Shown here one piece after another: positions 31,459-39,614 of a DNA stretch of 64,000 nt; position 1 is the first letter of the stretch, and each line of letters opens with the position of its first letter. Both the position numbers and the translations under genes were made by a program. The DNA is taken from contig OY762444.1 of NCBI GenBank assembly GCA_963665735.1, positions 2,728,001 through 2,792,000 on the forward strand, in the 5' to 3' direction. The DNA comes from CATOSK01 sp963665735 (GTDB taxonomy: Bacteria; Chloroflexota; Dehalococcoidia; Lucifugimonadales; UBA3495). Under the pieces are notes generated by a model. The model made no database searches and was not told the DNA's origin. It saw only the letters and a program-made list of their open reading frames with translations.

Positions 31459-31587
31459 AAGATTCTCCTTCTTAACGGGGCCTGTCCCCGTACCCTATGC
31501 GGGCTGTTGACTGTCTAAGCTGGCCTAATTTTAGGGTTGCCGGGGCAACGGCGTCAAGGCGGTTGCGTCCCTAGCGGATGGGAACCA

Positions 31588-31645
31588 TCATTTGGGCAGC
31601 CCGTTCTCATCGTAGAATTCTTCCTGCCAAGCTTTTTCCGGTGGT
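31588..31645 (-). pseudogene. 3' remnant of a vapB-like antitoxin gene
   Basis: Read on the minus strand the bases encode KAWQEEFYDENGLPK and a TGA, closely matching the last 15 residues (KAGQEELYDEKGLPK) of the antitoxin at 34543-34839. The rest of the gene is gone; directly upstream is the HsdR-N-like gene end. Confidence 0.65.
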
Positions 31646-31650
31646 GGACT

Positions 31651-32622
31651 TCAGTTTGATTTCAGCAAGACCGATACCGGGTTTTGACCACATCGCGCCA
31701 ACATCAACCGGGTGTAGTCCAACATTCTTCTTCTGCTCCCATGCTTATTGAGGAAAAGACCATTGGACAATGTATGATGACCGTGGAACGTATTGCCGCT
31801 TTGGTGTCGGGGTTCGGTATGGACGATGGAGACCTTGCCATTGTTGGTTACCGGACATTGCTTAGGGGTCAACTGCCCGGCGCGGATTAACCACTCGGCG
31901 GTTTCCAGTAGTACCCCGTACCAGTGTTGGAGTTGCTTTTCTGTCCCGTCGGGAAGGCGAATGTGCGGCGGTTGGCTTGAGTTTTCGGGCAGGAAATCGG
32001 TGAGGGGAGTCCACCCTTCACCGGTTGGCGGTGGAGTGACAGGCGGTTGGGGATTTACAACTGGCTCGGTGGTGGTTGGCGTATTTTGGAATGCGCCGGA
32101 CAAAATCGGTTCGCTGGCTGGGATGGGCCGCCCGGACGCCAGGTTGGGACGCCAAAGCAATAGCAGTTTCAGAGCGCACTGATGGGATGGGTCGGCGTTA
32201 AGTGTGATGGACGCCATCTCGCGGTCGGGCATGGGCGTTCCGGAAGAGAGCAACTCGAACAGTCTCCAACTGTTTCCGTTGGTGACAACCATGTGGCCGA
32301 TACCCCGTTGGAAACAGTACTGGAAGGCCTGGTTGACTACGTTGTCGGTCAACGGCGACGCTAGTGACTTAGCTTCTACAATAACCTCTGGCTTGTCCGC
32401 TCCGGAGTCACCCAAAAGGGCATAATCGGCCAATCCACCGCCTGCGCCAGAGTATTCAGGACGTACTTGTCCAGGGTCTCCCAAATCCCAGCCCAACGCG
32501 TGTAGCAACGGGTCTATCAGCACATAACGGGTCAACGCTTCGCTTTTGCCGAGCTCAGTTTGGTATTGAGTCATGCGGCCTTTCAAGGTTTCGATGACTG
32601 TGACCAACTCATCTAGCAACAT
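31651..32622 (-). CDS. HsdR N-terminal-type nuclease domain protein
   Basis: 323 residues from ATG 32622 (GAGGTGAG upstream; an ATG at 32655 is possible). The N-terminal 150 residues resemble the nuclease domain of type I restriction R subunits: LTRYVLIDPLLHALGWD, then the PD-(D/E)xK pattern Asp66..Glu83-Ala-Lys85 in LADYALL..EVIVEAKSL, and QAFQYCFQRGIGHMVVTNG. A Pro/Thr linker (about 190-215) leads to a C-terminal domain with WYGVLLETAEWLIRAGQL. No motor domain, methylase or specificity gene is adjacent, so it is a stand-alone nuclease-like protein, possibly defensive. Confidence 0.75.
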   Translation of the reverse strand: MLLDELVTVIETLKGRMTQYQTELGKSEALTRYVLIDPLLHALGWDLGDPGQVRPEYSGAGGGLADYALLGDSGADKPEVIVEAKSLASPLTDNVVNQAFQYCFQRGIGHMVVTNGNSWRLFELLSSGTPMPDREMASITLNADPSHQCALKLLLLWRPNLASGRPIPASEPILSGAFQNTPTTTEPVVNPQPPVTPPPTGEGWTPLTDFLPENSSQPPHIRLPDGTEKQLQHWYGVLLETAEWLIRAGQLTPKQCPVTNNGKVSIVHTEPRHQSGNTFHGHHTLSNGLFLNKHGSRRRMLDYTRLMLARCGQNPVSVLLKSN

Positions 32623-32680
32623 GGCTCTCACCTCGGGATTGGGTTTCCTTGGCAATCATACATCAGCAGGCGGAGGTTCG

Positions 32681-33457
32681 TCACCCCAGCAGTTGCTCTA
32701 CCGTTATTTGCAGGTCGGGGAAGGCTTGAGGGGAGACGGTATCACCCCGGCGGTGTTGGGTGGTTTCCCGGTAAGCGGCCGCCTCCGGGGCGCGGTAAAC
32801 CTCGACGGTCTCTTCGCGCAGGTTCACTATCCACACTTCGGAAATGCCTTGCTGTGCGTACAGGGGCACTTTCACGTTGCGGTCGTAGCGCAGCGTGGTT
32901 TCGGAGACTTCCACCGCTAGGAAAACGTCATTGGGCTGAGGATGAGAGGAACGGTAAAAGCCCTCTCTCCGGCGAAGCAGCAACAAGTCTGGTTCCGGCT
33001 CGCCCCGGTCGCTCAGCCGCACCGGCCCTTGCACCCGTACCCGGGCCACGCCGGAGAACGCGGAGACGAAAAGCTCGGTAAGAATATCTACCGTTTCCTG
33101 GTGGGAACTTCCGATGGGAGGCATTTGCACGATTTCTCCGTCAATCAATTCCACTCGTTCATCTGCGGTCAGGATGCCGGCCTCGCCCATGACGTGATAT
33201 TCGGCGACGGTGTATTTGTGTATCCGGTCGTCCATATCCGAGGGGATGCCGGCCAGTTCGTTGAGGAAACGGGTGACGCCGCCCTTCAAGTCGGGGTGGC
33301 AGCGGTTTCGCACCAGGGGAGAGCGGTCCAGCACGGCGCCGCCCAGCAATTCCTGCGTACCTTCTCGGGGCAGAATGCCGACCTCGGCCATTTTCTTGAA
33401 TTGGTGGACGTTGAACTTGTAGCGGGTGATTTCGGTGGGTTTGCTTTGGTTTTGCAT
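32681..33457 (-). CDS. Uma2-family (DUF820) putative endonuclease
   Basis: 258 residues from ATG 33457, supported by AGGGAGA. Uma2 proteins have a PD-(D/E)xK fold; here VELIDGEIVQMPPIGSSH, PEPDLLLL and DVFLAVEVSETTLRYD carry the usual acidic positions, followed by YDRNVKVPLYAQQGISEVWI. An N-terminal extension of ~85 residues (KFNVHQFKKMAEVGILP..) is shared with the paralogue at 36822-37595. Biological role of the family is unknown; it is multi-copy in many Chloroflexota and cyanobacteria. Confidence 0.88.
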   Translation of the reverse strand: MQNQSKPTEITRYKFNVHQFKKMAEVGILPREGTQELLGGAVLDRSPLVRNRCHPDLKGGVTRFLNELAGIPSDMDDRIHKYTVAEYHVMGEAGILTADERVELIDGEIVQMPPIGSSHQETVDILTELFVSAFSGVARVRVQGPVRLSDRGEPEPDLLLLRRREGFYRSSHPQPNDVFLAVEVSETTLRYDRNVKVPLYAQQGISEVWIVNLREETVEVYRAPEAAAYRETTQHRRGDTVSPQAFPDLQITVEQLLG

Positions 33458-33478
33458 AGCAGGTCTCCCTGGAAACAA

Positions 33479-33913
33479 TTAGGCAGCTTGGTCTTCAACT
33501 ACCAACGTGCGGCCCAAGGCTTGGAGGGCTTTGGCTACCCGGGCGATATGGGTCAAACGGTCGGGGTTGAGGATTTGCTTGATGGCCGATTCGTTTAGGC
33601 TCAACCTCTCGGCCAAATCTGCCGGGGCAATGTCCTGCTGCCGCATAGCGGTGTACAGGGCCAGCTTCGCCGCCACCAAGGGACGCACGGCTACCAGTTG
33701 TTGACCTTCGGCGACAGGGCTGGGGGTGGGCAAGTCCCAACCCATGTGTACGTATCCCCCAAGAGCGACGGCCAGGCAGTCTTCGGCCATTTCCAGCGCT
33801 TCGGCCCGGGTGTTTCCGCCCGTAATGGCCTCCGGTATGTCAGGAAATGTAACCAGAAACCCGTCTCCATCCTGACAATTGCCGGTAACGTCGAAAGGAT
33901 AGACGTATCGCAT
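33479..33913 (-). CDS. hicB: HicB antitoxin with C-terminal helix-turn-helix
   Basis: 144 residues. N-terminal HicB fold (YPFDVTGNCQDGDGFLVTFP..AITGGNTRAEALEMAED) and a C-terminal HTH (AERLSLNESAIKQILNPDRL) that should bind the operon promoter. It follows hicA after three bases on the same strand, the classical order. The Uma2 gene lies 21 bases downstream. Confidence 0.88.
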   Translation of the reverse strand: MRYVYPFDVTGNCQDGDGFLVTFPDIPEAITGGNTRAEALEMAEDCLAVALGGYVHMGWDLPTPSPVAEGQQLVAVRPLVAAKLALYTAMRQQDIAPADLAERLSLNESAIKQILNPDRLTHIARVAKALQALGRTLVVEDQAA

Positions 33914-33916
33914 TAT

Positions 33917-34123
33917 TCAAAAATCCCTCCGATTGATGCCCAATTGACGCAGCATGGCGGCCAGCATTGGCCGGGAGAGTTCGCCTTCCTGCACCGTGGT
34001 GAAGCGTTGGCCAATATAAAATCTGCCGTGGCTACCCTTGCCCCAATTAGGATAATAGTACCACTCCAACCCATTTCTCCGGGCGTAGCGACGGGCCCGC
34101 CGGATGAATTCACGCCCGTTTAT
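33917..34123 (-). CDS. hicA: HicA toxin lacking a standard start codon
   Basis: 68 residues of a HicA toxin: NGREFIRRARRYARRNG, WGKGSHGRFYIG with the catalytic GSH histidine, QRFTTVQEGELSRPMLAAML and a final INRRDF. The family begins MNGREFIRR, but the codon at the Met position (34121-34123, minus strand) is ATA. No in-frame ATG, GTG or TTG precedes it before a stop. Either AUA initiates poorly or the gene is silenced by one substitution; the downstream hicB is intact. Located 15 bases after vapC. Confidence 0.7.
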   Translation of the reverse strand: MNGREFIRRARRYARRNGLEWYYYPNWGKGSHGRFYIGQRFTTVQEGELSRPMLAAMLRQLGINRRDF

Positions 34124-34138
34124 CCAGGTATTTCCGGT

Positions 34139-34546
34139 TCATGTTCCCTGGTCTGCGGGGGCTGCAATCCCGATGTCGGTAAGGCTGAAATCGTTGCCCT
34201 TGAAGAGCAGGGGCAGCCCGCGGACGGAGGCCAAGGCATAGGCGAAAGTGTCGCCGAAATTCAGAGCCGCCGGGTGGTTTCCCCGGCCAAAGGTCTGATA
34301 TGCCTGGGCCGCCGTCAAAGCTTGGGCCTCGTCGAAAGGCACGACTTCTATGTAGGATTCCTCCAAGAATCTGATGGAATCCTGGTACACCAATTCTCCC
34401 TTCCCTTGGGCAACAATCATAAGTTCGACGGCGGTGGCCGCCGACACCAACACTTCGCCGTCTTCCCGCATTGTCGCCGCAAAAGCCTGGCTTTCCGGTT
34501 CGTTGGTGAGGACTGCCATTATTGCTGAGGTGTCGGCCACCATCAT
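34139..34546 (-). CDS. vapC: VapC-family PIN-domain toxin
   Basis: 135 residues of a PIN ribonuclease: MVADTSAIMAVL with the first catalytic Asp, AATAVELMIVA with the conserved Glu, and ALNFGDTFAYALA with the distal Asp. Toxins of this family cut tRNA or rRNA. Its ATG overlaps the antitoxin stop (ATGA), giving tight coupling. Confidence 0.9.
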   Translation of the reverse strand: MMVADTSAIMAVLTNEPESQAFAATMREDGEVLVSAATAVELMIVAQGKGELVYQDSIRFLEESYIEVVPFDEAQALTAAQAYQTFGRGNHPAALNFGDTFAYALASVRGLPLLFKGNDFSLTDIGIAAPADQGT

Positions 34547-34839
34547 TTAGGCAGCCCTTTCTCATCGTAGAGTTCTTCCTGCCCGGCTTTGGAAGGCGGG
34601 TTGTTTTCGTCGTACAGGTGCGGGTTTTCCTCGCGCCACTTGCGCCCGGCTTCAATGAAGGACTGGAGGCTCTTGCCGATTTCCTCTTTGGACATTTTGG
34701 GGCGGGGAGGGTATTGGCTTTCCAGCATTTGCAGGGCCATGGCCACGGCTTGCCGGCAGGCGTCGGGGCCTTGCCAGCCCAGGCGGCGGCCTATGGCGGC
34801 AAAGCGGGCTTCGGTTTCCGGGTCTAATGTTACGGACAT
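34543..34839 (-). CDS. vapB: VapB-type antitoxin
   Basis: 98 residues from ATG 34839, with GGAGGG four bases upstream. The N-terminal SVTLDPETEARFAAIGRRLGW resembles a ribbon-helix-helix domain, the middle is helical (QAVAMALQMLESQ) and the acidic C-terminal tail would wrap the toxin. It overlaps vapC by four bases. A 3' remnant of a close relative lies at 31588-31645. Confidence 0.8.
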   Translation of the reverse strand: MSVTLDPETEARFAAIGRRLGWQGPDACRQAVAMALQMLESQYPPRPKMSKEEIGKSLQSFIEAGRKWREENPHLYDENNPPSKAGQEELYDEKGLPK

Positions 34840-34881
34840 GATTCCCTCCAATGAGATTGCCGTGGGGTGAAAGGCTTCCGG

Positions 34882-36786
34882 TTAGTCCTCCAGCGTCGTA
34901 ATGTCCCCCGGGTCGAGGCCCAGTTCCCGCGCCTTCAACAGGCGGCGCATGATTTTGCCGGAGCGGGTCTTGGGCAGCGCCGGGGTAAATTCGATTTCCG
35001 ACGGCATGGCGATGGGGCCAAGTTCCCGCCGGACGTGCTGCTGCAAATCGCCAATCATCCGGTCGGAAGGGTCGTTGCCCACCCGCAGGGTGACGAAACC
35101 TTTGATGGACTCCCCCCGCAGTTCGTCGGGCTTGCCGATTACCGCCGCCTCCGCCACCGCCGGATGGGACACCAGGGCGCTTTCCACTTCGGCGGAGCCG
35201 ATGCGGTGGCCCGCCACGTTCAGCACGTCGTCCGCCCGGCCTACCACCATGTAGTAGCCATCGGCGTCGCGCAGGGCCACGTCGCCGGTGAAGTAAACGC
35301 CGGGAATGGTGTTCCAGTTTTCGGCGTAGCGTTCCGGGTCGCCCCACACCGTGCGGAAGAAATGGGGGAAGGGCCGCTTGATTACCAGGATGCCGCCCTT
35401 GTCGGGTTCCTCGATGGGCTGGCCTTCCCGGTCAACGATGTCCAGTTCCGCCCCCGGCAAAGGCTTGCCCACCCGTCCGGGCTTGCTGGTCATGTTCGCC
35501 AGGGTGCCCAGGCAGGGGCCGCCGGTCTCGGTCTGCCACCAGTTGTCCACCAGGTAGGCCCATTCCCCGTTGCCGCAGATATGTTCGTAGGCCCACCGCT
35601 GCGCCTCCGGGTTCAGCGGCTCCCCGGCGCAGGTCAGGAACCTCAGCGAGCGCAGGTCGTACTGTCGGGGCAGGTCGTCGCCGAAACGCATCAGCATTCG
35701 CACAAGGGTGGGAGCGGTGAAGATGACGTTGACGCCGTACTTTTCGATGACCTCATAGAAGATGTGGGGGCCGGGGAAGTCCGGCGCGCCTTCCCGGAAG
35801 ACCGTGGTTGCCCCGGCTACCAGCGGGGCGTAAACGATGTAGCTGTGGCCGACCACCCAACCGATGTCGGAGGTGCAGAAGAAAACGTCGTCGTCCTTCA
35901 CGTCCCAGAACGTCTTGAAGTGGTAATAGGTTCCCACCATATAGCCGCCGTGGACGTGCTGCACCCCCTTGGGCTTGCCGGTGGTGCCGCTGGTGTAGAG
36001 GATGTAAAGGGGGTCTTCCGAGTCCATGACCTCCGCGGGACACTCGATGCCGCCGGAGGCCAGCAGTTCGTCAAAGTCAACCTCTTTATCGCCCAAGGGC
36101 GGCTTTTCGTCTTCCCGCCGCCAGACGATGATATGTTCCAGGAAGTCCAAGCCCGGAACGGCGTCGTCGGCGATGCCCTTCAAGTCCACCCGGTTGCCCC
36201 GGCGGTAACCGGCGTCCCCGGTAATCAGGGCCTTGGCCTGGGCGTCAATGATGCGGTCGCGCAATGAGCCGACGCTGAAACCGGCGTAAACTACGCTGTG
36301 AATGGCGCCGATGCGGGCGCAGGCCAGCATGGCGATGGCCCCTTCCGGCGTCAGCGGCATATAGATAACCACCCGGTCGCCCTTGCCGATGCCCAGGGAT
36401 TTCAGGCCGTTGGCGAACTTGTTGACCAGTTGGGCCAGCCGCCCGTAGGTAAACACCCGTTCCGTCCCGTCCTCCCCCAGCCAGATAAGGGCAGCCTTGT
36501 TCCTGGTGGGAGAATTGAGGTGACGGTCAAGGCAGTTGTAGGTGATGTTGCACTGGCCGCCCAGGAACCACTGGAAGGTGGGGTAGTCCCACTGGAATAC
36601 CTTGTCCCAGGGGCGGAACCAATCCAGTTCGCCGGCGACTTCGGCCCAGAAGGTTTCCGGGTCGGCGATGGAGCGGGCGTAGGTTTCATGGTAGTCCTGG
36701 AGCGTAGCCTGCCGGGCGACGTGGGGCGGCGGCGGAACCTGGCCGGTTTCCTGGAGCAGGTGGTCAATCTGGCCTTGCTGTACCAT
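34882..36786 (-). CDS. acs: Acetyl-CoA synthetase
   Basis: 634 residues, full length. Activates acetate with ATP and CoA to acetyl-CoA. ANL-family motifs are present: YTSGTTGKPKG at 264-274, WWQTETGG, YFTGDVALRDADGYY, GRADDVLNVAGHRIG, and the C-terminal KTRSGKIMRR with the lysine that is acetylated in regulated homologues. It stands apart from genes of acetate metabolism here. A long reverse-strand frame is a composition shadow. Confidence 0.97.
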   Translation of the reverse strand: MVQQGQIDHLLQETGQVPPPPHVARQATLQDYHETYARSIADPETFWAEVAGELDWFRPWDKVFQWDYPTFQWFLGGQCNITYNCLDRHLNSPTRNKAALIWLGEDGTERVFTYGRLAQLVNKFANGLKSLGIGKGDRVVIYMPLTPEGAIAMLACARIGAIHSVVYAGFSVGSLRDRIIDAQAKALITGDAGYRRGNRVDLKGIADDAVPGLDFLEHIIVWRREDEKPPLGDKEVDFDELLASGGIECPAEVMDSEDPLYILYTSGTTGKPKGVQHVHGGYMVGTYYHFKTFWDVKDDDVFFCTSDIGWVVGHSYIVYAPLVAGATTVFREGAPDFPGPHIFYEVIEKYGVNVIFTAPTLVRMLMRFGDDLPRQYDLRSLRFLTCAGEPLNPEAQRWAYEHICGNGEWAYLVDNWWQTETGGPCLGTLANMTSKPGRVGKPLPGAELDIVDREGQPIEEPDKGGILVIKRPFPHFFRTVWGDPERYAENWNTIPGVYFTGDVALRDADGYYMVVGRADDVLNVAGHRIGSAEVESALVSHPAVAEAAVIGKPDELRGESIKGFVTLRVGNDPSDRMIGDLQQHVRRELGPIAMPSEIEFTPALPKTRSGKIMRRLLKARELGLDPGDITTLED

Positions 36787-36821
36787 GACGTTAAACCTCC
36801 GGAATGATTTGCGGGTGGCTG

Positions 36822-37595
36822 TTACAACTGTGGGCCGAGGATGTCCGATGTGGGGATGGACAGGTTGGGGAAGGCTTGGGGGGTCAGCGTTGAGCCGTGA
36901 GTCAGGACGGCGGTCTCCTGGTAAGCCCCTAGGTCGGGGTTGCGGTGGACCTCAATGGCTTGGCCGGGGATGTTTACTATCCAGTATTCCGGGATGCGGT
37001 GCAGGGCGTAGAGGGGCGCTTTGACGGCGCGGTCGTAGCGCAGGGTGGATTCGGAGACCTCCAGCAGCAGGAGCGCGTCCTGGGGCATGGGATGGGCCTG
37101 ATAGTAAAAGTCGGGACGGGGACGGAGCAGCATCAGGTCGGGTTCGGGCTCCTGGTCGTTGGGCAGGTAGAGGGGACATTGGGCTTGGACGGCGGCCTGG
37201 TCTTCGGACAGCAGCCGGGTGAACAACCGGATGATGCGCATAATGACGGAGGCGTGGGGGCTGAGCATTGGGGGCATCAGGACAATCTCTCCCTCGATTA
37301 ACTCCACCCGGTCATTGCGAGTCAGGACGCCGGCGTCGCCCATGACCTGGTATTCCGCGGCGGTGAACTTGTGGATGTGGGCGTCGCATTCTTCGGGCCA
37401 GCCCAGTTGTTTGTTAAGAAAACGGGTAACGCCGCCGTTGAGCAGGGGATGGCATCGGTTGCGAACCAGGGGAGAAACGTCCCACACGAAGCCGCCATGC
37501 AGTTCTATGCCGCCGCCTTGCGGGAGAATGCCTGCTTCACTCATCTTGGAGTATTGGTCAGTGTTAAACCTGTATCGGGTTACTTCAATGTCCAT
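36822..37595 (-). CDS. Uma2-family (DUF820) putative endonuclease, paralogue
   Basis: 257 residues, clearly related to the protein at 32681-33457 over its whole length, including the N-terminal extension (RYRFNTDQYSKMSEAGILP). Core motifs VELIEGEIVLMPPMLSPH, EPEPDLMLL, LLLLEVSESTLRYDRAVK and LYALHRIPEYWIV are intact. The hicA gene at 37641 lies 45 bases upstream on the same strand. Confidence 0.88.
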   Translation of the reverse strand: MDIEVTRYRFNTDQYSKMSEAGILPQGGGIELHGGFVWDVSPLVRNRCHPLLNGGVTRFLNKQLGWPEECDAHIHKFTAAEYQVMGDAGVLTRNDRVELIEGEIVLMPPMLSPHASVIMRIIRLFTRLLSEDQAAVQAQCPLYLPNDQEPEPDLMLLRPRPDFYYQAHPMPQDALLLLEVSESTLRYDRAVKAPLYALHRIPEYWIVNIPGQAIEVHRNPDLGAYQETAVLTHGSTLTPQAFPNLSIPTSDILGPQL

Positions 37596-37640
37596 GCCGT
37601 GCCTCTTGGTGGGGAAGGTTGGAGATTCCAGGGTATTCGG

Positions 37641-37835
37641 TTATTGCCGCCCAATCCTGGGAATGGAAAGCCGCCGGCAAATCTGGTCGGCCAGTGTGTT
37701 CTCAATCTCGGTATGGCGGGGTATGGCTTGCCATTCCCCGGTTTCGGCATTGGCCCACAAGTCGTGAGAGCGTCCGTGTCGCACAAATTCGCAACCGTTG
37801 CGCCGGAGGTGACGGAGCAGGTCGTTCAATTTCAT
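37641..37835 (-). CDS. hicA: HicA-family toxin
   Basis: 64-residue HicA: LNDLLRHLRRNGCEFVRHG, RSHDLWAN with the catalytic His in the GRSH position, then AIPRHTEIENTLADQICRRL. Its ATG overlaps the stop of the upstream hicB by four bases, so here the antitoxin gene comes first. Confidence 0.88.
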   Translation of the reverse strand: MKLNDLLRHLRRNGCEFVRHGRSHDLWANAETGEWQAIPRHTEIENTLADQICRRLSIPRIGRQ

Positions 37836-38080
37836 ACGATGTAATCCGCCCCGTCGGGGAGGGCGTCGGGCAGGACGATGGTTTCGGGTCTGATTCCGTA
37901 AGGAAGGCCCTTCATACCGCTTTCCCGCCGGTGGGTCAGGATGAGGGCGATGGCCTCAGCCAGGTTAGTTTGGCAATCTTCTTTCGTCTTGCCCTGACCG
38001 TTGGCCCCCGGAATTTCCAGGCAATAGCCGATGTACCAGCCTTCGGTCTTTTCGTAAACCACCGTAAATTCGTTGTGCAT
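37832..38080 (-). CDS. hicB: HicB-family antitoxin
   Basis: 82 residues from ATG 38080, with GGGAGG six bases upstream. HicB fold FTVVYEKTEGWYIGYCLEIP and GANGQGKTKEDCQTNLAEAI, no HTH. Partner of the HicA at 37641. Confidence 0.88.
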   Translation of the reverse strand: MHNEFTVVYEKTEGWYIGYCLEIPGANGQGKTKEDCQTNLAEAIALILTHRRESGMKGLPYGIRPETIVLPDALPDGADYIV

Positions 38081-38137
38081 GGTTTGCCTCCCAGTTCGCA
38101 AGTTCAGGTTATGGGGACGCTGCCGAGGGAGTAGGCG

Positions 38138-38646
38138 TTACAAGTTGGCGGGGTTCAGGGCGTCCAATCCCCATTTTAGCGGATTGTTGACGATGTATTC
38201 GCGGATGTTGGACAGGTCGTTTTCCGTCCGAATAACATGGTCGTAGTAGTTGCGTTGCCACACCGGGGTTCCCGGCGTTTGATGGAGTTGGTTGACGCGC
38301 CGGGAAGAAAAAGTTTTAAACGCGCGCACGATTTCCGGCAACGGATGACGTTTCATGGACGTAGGGGCGGGTTTCAAACCCGCCCCTACCCCGTCGGTAA
38401 GGACAATTATCCCATGCACATGATTCGGCATGACAACAAATGCGTCTAATTCAACGTGGGCAAAATGGTTGGCCAGGTCATCCCAACAATGTTGCACAAT
38501 ACGCCCTGCATCATTCAACGCCATTGCGCCGTCAACCACGTCGCCGAAATGTAATCCCGGTTATGGGTGCAGACGGTTATGAAATAACCGCCCGGCTGGG
38601 CATAGTCATATCCGGGCAGTCGGGTGGATTGCCGGCGTAGGGTCAT
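38138..38646 (-). pseudogene. REP-associated tyrosine transposase (RAYT, Y1_Tnp), frameshifted
   Basis: The N-terminal part from ATG 38646 reads RLPGYDYAQPGGYFITVCTH; near 38548-38552 the family sequence moves to another frame (FGDVVDGAMALNDAGRIV). The second frame has the HUH motif in VVMPNHVHGII, and the tyrosine region WQRNYYDHVIR. Such single-strand transposases process REP palindromes. Inside this second frame lies a perfect 29-base palindrome (38361-38389) encoding VGAGLKPAPT. One indel inactivates the gene unless recoding occurs. Confidence 0.8.
38361..38389. repeat. REP-like palindrome inside the transposase frame
   Basis: Identical to 4602-4630: arms GTAGGGGCGGGTTT and AAACCCGCCCCTAC. 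It lies in a loop between the HUH motif and the next helix and keeps the reading frame. Confidence 0.85.
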
Positions 38647-38825
38647 CGTTCAAGAACCGTTGCAGCCCCGATGGGAAGCGGGAATTGCGCCGCCCCAGGT
38701 TGGCGATTATCTCCCTTATGCCGTAAAGTATTGACGCTGCCCGGCTGAAAAGCAACCGCGGCGGTCATGCCCCATCCAAGGGGGAGCAATCAAGACAAGA
38801 AACTGAATCAGGCGGAGGTTGCCCA

Positions 38826-39212
38826 ATGGCTGACAGAAGGACTGTTGTACCCCAGGGAATCCAATCCAATCCGGCCTTTTCGCCGGGGGTAATCGTGGGC
38901 GACCTGCTGTTTGTCTCTGGCCAGGTGTCCCAAGACGACGAGGGCCGTCCCTTCGGCGTGGGAGATGCCGAGGCTCAGACCCGGCGGATTTTCGAGCGCA
39001 TCCGGGCTGTGGTGGAAACCGCCGGCGGCTCCATGTCTGACGTAGCCAAGACCACCACCTACCTGACCGACATTGCCCATTACCCCGGATTCAGCAAGGT
39101 ACGCAGCGAAACTTTCCCCACCGACCCGCCGGCCAGCACCACCGTCGTTGTAGCCGGCTTGGTGCTGCCGGAGTACCTGGTGGAAATCGAGGCGATTGTG
39201 CGTTTGAGTTAG
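38826..39212 (+). CDS. RidA-family protein
   Basis: 128 residues of the RidA/YjgF fold: FSPGVIVGDLLFVSGQVS, QTRRIFERIRAVVETAGGSM and the C-terminal EIEAIVRL. In active RidA an Arg in the PARSTV motif binds the imine substrate; here the motif is PASTTV, so Arg is missing and enamine deaminase activity is doubtful. It may belong to a Rid subgroup of unknown chemistry. The gene is preceded by GGAGG. Confidence 0.88.
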   Translation: MADRRTVVPQGIQSNPAFSPGVIVGDLLFVSGQVSQDDEGRPFGVGDAEAQTRRIFERIRAVVETAGGSMSDVAKTTTYLTDIAHYPGFSKVRSETFPTDPPASTTVVVAGLVLPEYLVEIEAIVRLS

Positions 39213-39273
39213 CAGGTGGGATGGGGCGGTGCATCTTTTGTCCATGATCCTTGGGCCATGCTAATATACTTGC

Positions 39274-39501
39274 ATGGCTAACCTGCAAATAAAGATCGTG
39301 CCGGATGCCCTTCACGAGCGGTTGCGGCGTCATGCGCGGGAAAACAACTGCACCATCAGCGCGGCGGCGCTAAACGCCATTGAGTGGGAGTTGGACCGTT
39401 GGGAGTGGCGCCGGCTACTTGCCCAAAGGCCGGAGACCGACTTGGGCGTAGATGCGGCGACCCTGTTGGCGGAAGAACGCGCGTTGCGCGACGGTCAGTG
39501 A
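39274..39501 (+). CDS. FitA-type ribbon-helix-helix antitoxin, no toxin
   Basis: 75 residues: LQIKIVPDALHERLRRHARENNC, TISAAALNAIEWELDR (ribbon-helix-helix) and a Pro/Asp linker with a C-terminal helix. FitA/VapB proteins are usually followed by a PIN toxin gene; here a repeat with GAGCTTGTCGAA (39519-39545) and then the end of relA follow. The toxin appears lost. Confidence 0.75.
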   Translation: MANLQIKIVPDALHERLRRHARENNCTISAAALNAIEWELDRWEWRRLLAQRPETDLGVDAATLLAEERALRDGQ

Positions 39502-39518
39502 CAATGCCCCGACCGGCG

Positions 39519-39545
39519 GTTCGTGGTGAGCTTGTCGAACCACGA
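39519..39545. repeat. Palindrome GGTTCGTGG..CCACGAACC
   Basis: Inverted repeat GGTTCGTGG / CCACGAACC around TGAGCTTGTCGAA; a shorter-armed copy is at 6508-6533. Confidence 0.75.
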
Positions 39546-39614
39546 ACCGGATTGCGGCAAGTCTGTTGCAAGCGCTCCCAATAACTTGGGATGGTTAACC
39601 GGAAGAGCCACCCC

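Noticed and set aside
34867..36267. 466-codon frame opposite acs
   Set aside because: Shadow of acetyl-CoA synthetase; no motif.
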